A stretch of 64,000 nt of DNA, from assembly GCA_016211105.1 (NCBI GenBank), contig JACQSX010000033.1, forward strand, positions 186,001 to 250,000, given 5' to 3'. The notes under the pieces were generated by a model. It was not told where the DNA came from and made no database searches. It was given only the letters and a program-made list of their open reading frames with translations. Made by a program: the position numbers and the translations under genes. Positions 28,473-35,816 of this stretch are shown here, piece by piece (position 1 is the first letter of the stretch; every line of letters begins with the position of its first letter). Source of the DNA: Acidobacteriota bacterium (lineage in GTDB: Bacteria; Acidobacteriota; UBA6911; JACQSX01).

Positions 28473-29621
28473 CTAACGGTCGGCCTCGTTTCCAAGGGAC
28501 GCGGCAAGCTTGCGCCCGAGGCGCCTCCAGTAGCGTGTCTCCATCTTGCGAAATCCTACAGGAGTTTCCACTCGATCGGCGAGACGCTTCAGCCACTGCC
28601 GCGCGTCTGCCACATCCCCTTTCTCGATCAATACGCGCGCCAGCCAATACTTTCCCTCAGCATCCGACGCGCGCTCGCGTAGAAAAGCTCGCAAAAACTG
28701 CTCCGCCTGGTCTCTATAGGAAAGATGGAAATAGACCCGGCCAAGATCTCGGAGGACATCACCCATTTGGTAATGGGGATCCACCTGGTAGATTTTTTCT
28801 AATGATTCAAAGGCATCCATCCAACGCTCTTGCTCCATCTGGGCACGCGCCACGCCATAGTGATAATCAACATCAGAGGACTGCAGGTCGACTGCTTTCC
28901 GAAAGAATTCTTCGGCCTGGCGAAAGCGACGCTTGCTCAGATATAACCAACCAAGTTGGTAATAAGCATCCGCATCGTGGGGATTTATCAAATCTTGTTG
29001 CAGGCGCTCTTCAAATTTTCTTCGCAGGCGTTGTTCGCGTAGAATGGAAGAAAACCTGGACCCTACAAAGAATAGGAGCCCGGCCAGGATAAAGAAGGGC
29101 AGAGCAAACAAGAAACTCATCGCTAGCAGGGCCAGCGGCCAGGTGGCCAACAAGATAAGCGCTGCCGCGGCCCCCGCCGTCCATGGAAGACTGTTCGTTT
29201 CCTTCAAAACAAATGGAACATAGACCAGATAGCCAATGAAGAGCCCGGTAAGCCCGAAGAACGGGGCAATCCAGCCAAGCATCGCAGCCCCGAGCAACAC
29301 AACGCCCAGAAGAGAGGCTAGGGAGACAAAATTACTATCATACTCACTGCGGCTAATCTGAAGGCTCAAACCATCGCCGGCGAGTAAGTTACAAACAACG
29401 ATCGCTACAGGAACATAGAGGAAGGCCACAAACAGCAGGAGCGCTATGATTTGAATGGCGATGGAAAACACGCTCAAAAACGGAACGTTCGCCAGCACCC
29501 ACACGGCTGCGCCTGCTGACAGAATTACAGCAGCAAGAACGCGAGGGTTTTCCGCAGTCAAATCACGCACTCCCGAGCGAGAGAGCGCCATAGCTTTCAA
29601 CAGAGACGTCAGCGGGCGCAT
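28473..29621 (-). CDS. Multipass membrane protein with C-terminal TPR repeats
   Basis: A 382-residue protein of unknown function. About six hydrophobic helices lie between residues 27 and 200 (for example LAAVILSAGAAVWVLANV, LLGVVLLGAAMLGWIAPFF, FALPFFILAGLLFFVG). From about 215 to 345 come tetratricopeptide repeats (DADAYYQLGWLYLSKRRFRQAEEFFRKAV and following). The tail is basic. It would present a protein-interaction platform in the cytoplasm. The ATG at 29621 lies 25 bases after thiI; a TTG at 29660 overlapping thiI by 14 bases is an alternative. The three genes from 31415 down to here look like one transcript. Confidence 0.75.
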   Translation of the reverse strand: MRPLTSLLKAMALSRSGVRDLTAENPRVLAAVILSAGAAVWVLANVPFLSVFSIAIQIIALLLFVAFLYVPVAIVVCNLLAGDGLSLQISRSEYDSNFVSLASLLGVVLLGAAMLGWIAPFFGLTGLFIGYLVYVPFVLKETNSLPWTAGAAAALILLATWPLALLAMSFLFALPFFILAGLLFFVGSRFSSILREQRLRRKFEERLQQDLINPHDADAYYQLGWLYLSKRRFRQAEEFFRKAVDLQSSDVDYHYGVARAQMEQERWMDAFESLEKIYQVDPHYQMGDVLRDLGRVYFHLSYRDQAEQFLRAFLRERASDAEGKYWLARVLIEKGDVADARQWLKRLADRVETPVGFRKMETRYWRRLGRKLAASLGNEADR

Positions 29622-29646
29622 AGGCACGCGGCATTCGCTATTTAAA

Positions 29647-30804
29647 TTATGTTCCCTCAATCACCTCAGTCGCGACATTTCGCACTCCTTCTTCCACAAG
29701 CGCAGCCACGTCTAGGTCGCGCCCTGCAAGTTTCATAAACTCTGGCGTCGCACGCGTCTTGGGATGCCGTGGAATAAAAAGAGAGCAACAATCCTGGTCG
29801 GGTAGAATAGAGATCGAATAGGTTTCAATTTTTAGCGCCATTTCAACGATTTCCTCTTTGTCGTGTCCAATCAGCGGACGCAATACCGGCAGGCGGATAC
29901 CTTCGTTGATCACGTGTATGTTTTCTAATGTCTGCGAGGCCACTTGCCCAATGCTGTCTCCTGTGACCAATGCATGTGCACGCTCCCGGCACGCAATTTT
30001 TTCGGCAATGGCCATCATAACTCGCCGATAGAAGAGCACCCGCGACTCAGGCAGCGCCAGCGCCATAATTTTTTTTTGTATTTCCGCAAAGGCAACCCAG
30101 TAAATGCGAGACCTTCGCTGATAACGATTCAGAACTCGGACAATCTGTTGCACCTTTTCCTGTGACTGGCGAGTAGTGAATGGAAAACTGTGGAAGTGAA
30201 CAAAGGCCAACCTACAGCCACGCTTCATCACGCGGTAACACGCTACCGGCGAATCGATCCCACCTGAGAGCATCGCCACGGCTTTCCCGCCCGTCGAGGT
30301 TGGCAACCCGTGAGGCCCTTCGATCCGCTTCGTGTACACGTAGCAGCGACCCTGTGCCAGTTCTACAAAAAAAGTGAGGTCCGGCTGCACAAGATCGACC
30401 TTTTTCGCGGTCTTCTGAACCACATATGCGCCCAGGATTTCGTTGATCTGCTGGGATGTCAATGGAAGATTTTTTTCCGATCGCCGGGCATGAATGCGAA
30501 AGGATTTGAAATCACGGTGGAATTCTCGTTCTAGCGCCGGCCGAATTTGCTCCAACTCCTGTCCACATTCGACGGCCTCGGCAAAGTAGACGACTCCGAA
30601 GACGGTCCTCAAGCAAGCTTTCACAGCGTCCCCTGGGATCTGTTCGGGAAGCTTTACGACCAAGCGTCCGGAAAGACGCTCGCACTTCAGACTAAACTCC
30701 CCGAGTGCCCGTTCGATGTTCCGCTGTAGCTTACGTTCGAAAAAGAGGCGATTTTTCTTTTTCAGTCCAATCTCGTGATAATGGATCACCAATACACGGC
30801 GCAT
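29647..30804 (-). CDS. thiI: tRNA 4-thiouridine synthetase (ThiI), without rhodanese domain
   Basis: Uses ATP and a persulfide sulfur carrier to make 4-thiouridine at position 8 of tRNA, and in some species supplies sulfur for thiamine. The 385 residues comprise an N-terminal ferredoxin-like part, a THUMP RNA-binding domain (about 60-165) and a PP-loop ATPase with SGGIDSP near residue 185. The rhodanese extension of the E. coli protein is missing, as in Bacillus and many other phyla, so a dedicated cysteine desulfurase is expected to deliver sulfur directly. The protein retains a Cys-Cys pair late in the sequence (DQDCCSLF). It starts two bases after the stop of the cysteine-rich gene upstream. 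Confidence 0.94.
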   Translation of the reverse strand: MRRVLVIHYHEIGLKKKNRLFFERKLQRNIERALGEFSLKCERLSGRLVVKLPEQIPGDAVKACLRTVFGVVYFAEAVECGQELEQIRPALEREFHRDFKSFRIHARRSEKNLPLTSQQINEILGAYVVQKTAKKVDLVQPDLTFFVELAQGRCYVYTKRIEGPHGLPTSTGGKAVAMLSGGIDSPVACYRVMKRGCRLAFVHFHSFPFTTRQSQEKVQQIVRVLNRYQRRSRIYWVAFAEIQKKIMALALPESRVLFYRRVMMAIAEKIACRERAHALVTGDSIGQVASQTLENIHVINEGIRLPVLRPLIGHDKEEIVEMALKIETYSISILPDQDCCSLFIPRHPKTRATPEFMKLAGRDLDVAALVEEGVRNVATEVIEGT

Positions 30805-30806
30805 CT

Positions 30807-31415
30807 TTAAGGGAGAATCAATCGTGAAGGTTCCCTACGTTCCGGATGGGAACGCGCGACAAAGTCAAGGTACCGGGTACCGGATCGGATGTGGTAAGAA
30901 ACATCCTCTTTCAAGATGCGAATGATGGAAAGAGCCTCGCTATTGCTGAGGCGTGGAAGGGTGAGGTCCGGCTGGCTGCGGCGTTTCTCCAAGATGGTTT
31001 CAATCTCTTTAGCGGCGGTTTCCGCGATTAAACTAGAGGCGGAAGGTCGATAGATGATTCCCTTGAGTTCCGTTTCCAAACTCTTTTCGATTAACTCAAG
31101 AGCTTCCAACACATGCCCATCACTTCCAAGGGCGCGCCGATTGCGAGCCAGATAGCTTTCAATCGAGTGGACCAGATCCCCGAATTTATCGGACAGACGT
31201 GCAATCTCTTGCCTTTGATGCTCATTCCACGCGCGGCTCAAGCGCGCATATTTTTGTTCCACCTGGTAGCGCAGGCCCTCCGACAGGTAAACGCAGTCAG
31301 GGGGACAGTCAATCTCGACCACACGTTTTTCCCCACAGCACGGAGCACATATCAATCCCCTTTTGGCAGGACAAAAACGCTTGCCCTTCCTCTTGTCGCA
31401 CACCAGGCATCGCAT
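30807..31415 (-). CDS. Conserved cysteine-rich (putative zinc-binding) protein upstream of thiI
   Basis: A 202-residue protein I do not recognise. The first 41 residues hold eight cysteines (3, 6, 15, 23, 26, 27, 37, 41) in CxxC, CxxCC and CxxxC spacing, enough for two zinc sites or a cluster. The remainder is charged and helical (about 45-185), with no catalytic motif and no signal peptide. It is followed two bases later by thiI, so it is almost surely co-translated with it. It could assist sulfur transfer or tRNA binding for ThiI; this rests only on position. Confidence 0.7.
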   Translation of the reverse strand: MRCLVCDKRKGKRFCPAKRGLICAPCCGEKRVVEIDCPPDCVYLSEGLRYQVEQKYARLSRAWNEHQRQEIARLSDKFGDLVHSIESYLARNRRALGSDGHVLEALELIEKSLETELKGIIYRPSASSLIAETAAKEIETILEKRRSQPDLTLPRLSNSEALSIIRILKEDVSYHIRSGTRYLDFVARSHPERREPSRLILP

Positions 31416-31706
31416 AAGCGCGATTATATACGAAGGGGCTCAGAGCTTACGAAGGAGAGCGGGGAGAGGACTCGAGTTAGAAGGCGATCGAGGCAAAAAA
31501 CTCAAAACCACGGAAACGACAGCAGAGCGCAATTCGCCGCCTAATTTTCATGCAGGAGGCGTTCCGGAATCTGGCACAAAAGCATTCTGTAAGCGGGCGT
31601 CCCTGGCGCGCCGACTCGATTCGGAGGTTAGCCGGAAAATGATGGCGTGAAAGCGCGCTTGGGCGCCACCCTTGCTGCATATCCGGTTTAAATTCAGATG
31701 ATATTT

Positions 31707-32330
31707 TCACCCCCGTGCCAATAACTTCTCGAGCGCTTCTCTGGATTCTCTCTCGATTGCTTCGTGCTGGCTGTGACCGAAGGCGTCCATGGTCACCACT
31801 GCGGGAAAGTCCTGGACTTCGATTACCCACATCGCCTCCGGCACACCGAAGTCCAGCTTGTAGACACTCAATACGCGTTCCACCGTCTGCGCAATCAGGG
31901 ATGCGGCGCCTCCGATTGCATGAAAGTACACACCCGGCACTTCGCGACAAGCCGCCAGTGTTTTGGCGCCCATACCCCCCTTCCCAATGACTCCACGCAC
32001 GTTGAAGTGGCGCATGATGTCGCCCTGGTAAGGTTCCTCCCGAATGCTGGTAGTAGGACCCGCCGCCACAAAACGGTATTCTTTTGTATCAAGCCCATCG
32101 ACTACGGGCCCGCAGTGGTAAATGACCCCACCGTCGAGCAGCGAACGAATGGCGGCATAAACCCCCAGGTCATCGCCCTGCGGTGGGCGAATCTTTTTGA
32201 TAAATGTATCCGTCATCCATTTGTGCGCAGCATCGCGGGCAGTCATCATTACTCCGGAAAGCGCCACCGCATCCCCGACCTTAAGACTACGGGCAGCCTG
32301 GTCGCTTATTGGAATAGTCAATCGACGCAT
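31707..32330 (-). CDS. Class I fumarate hydratase, beta subunit
   Basis: A 207-residue C-terminal-type subunit of the oxygen-labile 4Fe-4S hydro-lyase that interconverts fumarate and malate; paralogues act on tartrate. Characteristic segments are SGVMMTARDAAHKWM (about 28-42), IYHCGPVVDG, AAGPTTSIREEPYQ, VIGKGGMG and the EAMWVIEV block. The ATG at 32330 has a strong GGAGG site five bases ahead. It follows the alpha-subunit stop by 47 bases on the same strand. The open frame beyond the ATG has no family similarity. Confidence 0.93.
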   Translation of the reverse strand: MRRLTIPISDQAARSLKVGDAVALSGVMMTARDAAHKWMTDTFIKKIRPPQGDDLGVYAAIRSLLDGGVIYHCGPVVDGLDTKEYRFVAAGPTTSIREEPYQGDIMRHFNVRGVIGKGGMGAKTLAACREVPGVYFHAIGGAASLIAQTVERVLSVYKLDFGVPEAMWVIEVQDFPAVVTMDAFGHSQHEAIERESREALEKLLARG

Positions 32331-32377
32331 TTGTCCTCCCTGGATCGCTTGAATCGTACTCTTGTTATCTTCAGGAC

Positions 32378-33250
32378 TTATCCGTAACTTATTTCGCCAC
32401 TCCGCACCGTCATGCGCCGGCGACGATAAGCCCAACACATGTAAGAAACCGAAACGAAATAACTGGCCGGCAGGCGATGCAAACCGGTGATCTTCGTGTC
32501 CAATACCGTGGTTTTGCCGCCAAATCCCATCGGTCCGATCCCTAACTGATTGGCTTCCTCAGTCAAACGCTTTTCTAATGCGGCCAGTTCAGGATTCGCA
32601 TTGCCTTGACCCAGCTTGCGGCACAAGACCTCCTTAGAAGCGTAGTAGGAAGAGCCACGGTCGCCACCGATGGCCACCCCCAGAATACCTGGGGCACAAC
32701 CTTGACCTTGGGCTTTATGTACCGCGTCCAGCACCACTTTGCGAACCCCGTGTAAATCGCGGCCAGCCCCCAGTTGGTTGTTGGGCAGCGAGTATTGGGT
32801 TCCCACATTCTCACAGCCGCCGCCTTTCAGCATCAGGTCAATCGTAAGCGCGTCACCGTCGACTTCAGTAAAGTGAATGCTCGGGAAATGTTCGTCCCCG
32901 AGATTGTTCCCGGTATTCTCGTCGGTCAGGGCATTCACCGAGTTGGGACGCAAGTAGGAAGACTTGGTAGCTTTAGCCACAGCGGCTTCAATTTGCCGTC
33001 GTAACTGGCGTGTACTCCAGCCTTCCGGAAAATGCACATAGAAGATTGGCGTGCCTGTGTCCTGGCAAATCGGCGTCGAGTTCCGGCGAGAAAGTTCCAC
33101 ATTTTTCAAGATGGTCTCCAGGGCGCCGCGCGCGGCCGACCCGGATTGTTCGCGATCCGCCGCCTCTCGCAACGAGCCCTCGACGTCGGCAGGCAGATCT
33201 GTCGAGGTCCGGCGAATCAGTTCAAAAATATGTTCCGTGAGGTCTTGCAT
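32378..33250 (-). CDS. Class I fumarate hydratase, alpha subunit
   Basis: A 290-residue N-terminal-type subunit carrying the catalytic 4Fe-4S cluster. Cys62 (PICQDTGTP), Cys185 (GQGCAPGILG) and Cys272 (VSYMCWAYRR) have the spacing of the three cluster ligands; Cys146 (GGGCENVG) is also in a conserved block. VAIGGDRGSSY and MGFGGKTTVLD are family signatures. The ATG at 33250 is preceded by GGAGG. With the beta subunit it forms a two-gene operon. Tartrate dehydratase is the main alternative assignment; a third fumarase gene of class II lies 1 kb away. Confidence 0.93.
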   Translation of the reverse strand: MQDLTEHIFELIRRTSTDLPADVEGSLREAADREQSGSAARGALETILKNVELSRRNSTPICQDTGTPIFYVHFPEGWSTRQLRRQIEAAVAKATKSSYLRPNSVNALTDENTGNNLGDEHFPSIHFTEVDGDALTIDLMLKGGGCENVGTQYSLPNNQLGAGRDLHGVRKVVLDAVHKAQGQGCAPGILGVAIGGDRGSSYYASKEVLCRKLGQGNANPELAALEKRLTEEANQLGIGPMGFGGKTTVLDTKITGLHRLPASYFVSVSYMCWAYRRRRMTVRSGEISYG

Positions 33251-33450
33251 TATCTCTTCCTCCGCAAGTTTATAAGCAATTTCAAAACCAAAAATCGGCC
33301 TCAACCGACCACAGCCACGCTGTGGGAAATTACGGCGCAGACCGCAATCTCAACCTTCTGTTACGAATCCAAAACCCACCCAATCTGCCGCCCATTTGAA
33401 CTGCAGAACCCACCAATCAGGTGATAATCTCTTATAAGGAGGCAAATTGT

Positions 33451-33909
33451 ATGCTGAAAGAAGGCGATAAAGCTCCAGATTTTTCCTTGCAGGATGACAC
33501 TGGCAGAGAGGTTTCTCTGAAAGACCTGCGCGGCAAAAAAGTAGTTCTTTATTTTTATCCCAAAGATGACACACCCGGCTGCACTCGGGAAGCATGCGGC
33601 TTTCGAGACCGACTTGCTGACTTTGCTCGCGCCAATGCCGTCATTTACGGCGTCAGCAAGGACTCACTCGATTCCCACCAGGCATTCAAGAACAAATATT
33701 CGCTCCCTTTTGCACTATTGAGCGACCCGGAATTGAAGGTGACCAAGGCATACGGTGCCTGGGGTGAAAAAAATCTGTACGGCAAGAAAACTCACGGCAT
33801 CATTCGCAGCACTTTTGTCATCGATGAAAAGGGAAAAATAGAAAAAGCGTACACAAACGTGAAAGTGGACGGACATGCAGAAGCGCTGCTGGAGCATTTC
33901 TCCACCTGA
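33451..33909 (+). CDS. bcp: Peroxiredoxin, BCP/PrxQ type
   Basis: A 152-residue cytosolic thiol peroxidase that reduces hydrogen and organic peroxides with thioredoxin. The peroxidatic cysteine is Cys44 in YPKDDTPGCTREACGF, with resolving Cys49 five residues on, the atypical two-Cys BCP arrangement. The start follows a consensus AAGGAGG site. Because the adjacent divergent operon encodes an oxygen-sensitive iron-sulfur fumarase, placement next to a peroxidase may be protective, but that is inference. Confidence 0.95.
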   Translation: MLKEGDKAPDFSLQDDTGREVSLKDLRGKKVVLYFYPKDDTPGCTREACGFRDRLADFARANAVIYGVSKDSLDSHQAFKNKYSLPFALLSDPELKVTKAYGAWGEKNLYGKKTHGIIRSTFVIDEKGKIEKAYTNVKVDGHAEALLEHFST

Positions 33910-33932
33910 CATCCCACGGTGCGCCAATTAAG

Positions 33933-34154
33933 AATTTCAGATTGTGGATTTTGGATGGCGGATTTTGATTTGCCAGATTTGCTACCGGGGTGCTACCAAA
34001 TCTGCAGGAGATTGCAATCCATTTGAGATCCCGATTTCTTTTTTTTCCCACCTGAAGTCCGCACATCGTCGATCGCACGCATTCAATCCGCACCGAAATC
34101 CCAACCTGAAATTCCCAACCAAAATCCGCAGCCCGAAATCCACAATCCGAAATT
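33933..34154. repeat. Imperfect 40-bp inverted repeat enclosing degenerate short repeats
   Basis: The segment 33933-33972 and the reverse complement of 34115-34154 agree at about 34 of 40 positions, including the exact 12-mer GATTGTGGATTT and the 8-mer GGATTTTG. The arms enclose about 140 bases that hold further copies of an A-rich motif of the type GAAATCCxxAAxC. It fills most of the 290 bases between the peroxiredoxin and class II fumarase genes, which converge here. The pattern resembles dispersed noncoding repeats found in other bacterial genomes. It could form a long stem that ends both transcripts. Confidence 0.65.
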
Positions 34155-34200
34155 GTCATGTCTCTCACTGCCGCTATCCACCGACCGACTGGCCCCGCCG

Positions 34201-35586
34201 TCAATCCCCTTCGGTCATCGACCATGGATCCAGTAACGCTTCCAGCTCCTGATCGGAGAGAAGCTTATGCGCACGCACCACTTCGCGAACCGTGCGGCGT
34301 GTCTGGTAAGCCTCCTTGGCAATCTCAGCGGCCTTGTCATAGCCAATTTTGGGAACTAGCGCAGTCACCATCGCAAGCGACTTCTCCACAGCCTCCCGGC
34401 ATCGCTCACGGTCGGCCTGGATGCCATTGACACATTTCTCCACCAGTACGACACACCCATTGGCCAACCAGTCGATCGACTGCAGAAGATCGTAGGCAAT
34501 AATCGGCTTCATAACGTTTAGTTCGAAATTTCCCGACTGACCGGCAATGTTGATCGTGACATCGTTACCGAGGACTTGTGCGGCGATCATTGTCACTGCC
34601 TCTGCGATCACCGGATTGACTTTGCCCGGCATGATGGAACTGCCCGGCTGGGTCGCTGGCAGTAAGATCTCGCCGATCCCACAACGGGGACCCGAACCCA
34701 GCCAGCGCAAGTCATTGGCTATTTTCATAAGGCTGCATGCGACCGTCTTCATCATCCCGCTGGCCTCAACCGCGGCGTCCCGCCCGGCAAGGGCTTCAAA
34801 TCTGTTTTCCGCCTGCCGATAGGCCACGCCGGTCCAGGTGGAAAGCTTGGCTACGACCTTTCCCGGAAACTCCGGGTGACAATTCAATCCTGTCCCAATG
34901 GCGGTACCCCCAATGGCCAACTCAGACAAATGCGGTCGAACGGACTCCATCCTTCGGGCTCCATGGCCAATCATCCCGGCGTAAGCTGAGAACTCCTGTC
35001 CCAGGCGAATCGGGACCGCATCCTGCAGGTGCGTGCGCCCGATTTTGATAACGTTATCGAATTCACGAGCTTTGCTCTCCAGCGAGAGGCGCAACCGTTC
35101 CAACGAGGGGATCAGTTTCTTCTCAATCTGTTCAAGAGCTGCCACGTGAATCGCCGTGGGGATCACGTCATTGCTGGACTGGCATAGGTTCACATGGTCG
35201 TTAGGATGGATCTCTTTGCTGCCAAACTCCCCTCCACGAATCTCAATCGCTCGATTCGCAATCACCTCGTTGGCATTCATGTTGGTAGACGTTCCCGATC
35301 CGGTCTGGAAAACGTCCACCACAAACTGGTCGTCAAACTTGCCTTGGATGACCTCGTCCGCGGCATGGATGATCGCCTTCGCAATCTCCCCGTCTAGGAG
35401 CTCCAATTCTCGATTAGCCTCTGCAGCCGCCTTCTTGATTAATCCCATGGCCCGGATAAATGAGCGAGGGAATCGCAGATTACTAATCGGAAAGTTCAAC
35501 ACCGCGCGCTGCGTCTGAGCTCCGTAATAGGCATTTGCCGGAACTTGCATTTCACCCATCGAGTCCTTTTCAGTTCTGTATCCCAT
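34201..35586 (-). CDS. fumC: Class II fumarate hydratase
   Basis: Cluster-free, oxygen-stable fumarase of the TCA cycle. The ATG at 35586 has GGAGG ahead and gives 461 residues, the usual FumC length; the frame upstream of it is noncoding. It begins with YRTEKDSMGEMQVP and the AYYGAQTQRA block. GSGTSTNMNANEVIANRA and the HPNDHVN(L)CQSSND segment follow near 95-145, and the superfamily signature GSSIMPGKVNP lies near 316-326, with the catalytic Ser in its loop. The close presence of the class I enzyme suggests oxygen-dependent exchange of isozymes, as in E. coli. Confidence 0.97.
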   Translation of the reverse strand: MGYRTEKDSMGEMQVPANAYYGAQTQRAVLNFPISNLRFPRSFIRAMGLIKKAAAEANRELELLDGEIAKAIIHAADEVIQGKFDDQFVVDVFQTGSGTSTNMNANEVIANRAIEIRGGEFGSKEIHPNDHVNLCQSSNDVIPTAIHVAALEQIEKKLIPSLERLRLSLESKAREFDNVIKIGRTHLQDAVPIRLGQEFSAYAGMIGHGARRMESVRPHLSELAIGGTAIGTGLNCHPEFPGKVVAKLSTWTGVAYRQAENRFEALAGRDAAVEASGMMKTVACSLMKIANDLRWLGSGPRCGIGEILLPATQPGSSIMPGKVNPVIAEAVTMIAAQVLGNDVTINIAGQSGNFELNVMKPIIAYDLLQSIDWLANGCVVLVEKCVNGIQADRERCREAVEKSLAMVTALVPKIGYDKAAEIAKEAYQTRRTVREVVRAHKLLSDQELEALLDPWSMTEGD

Positions 35587-35816
35587 GTGGATTCCTCCGT
35601 TGCTTTGAGAAGTCTTCAATAAAAAGAATTCGAGCGCCAGAAAATTGTAAGTTCTTCTCAAAGAAGTCATGGCCAATACAGGTCCAAAATCTGCTAAACT
35701 TCTGTTGTCATTTCTGGATGGAGGGGTTGGGCGTAAAGAGCAAGAAGGCCAAACCCAGTCCCATGTTGCATCCGAGACACACCATAGCCATCGCAGAGAG
35801 CTCGCGCTAAAGCAAA

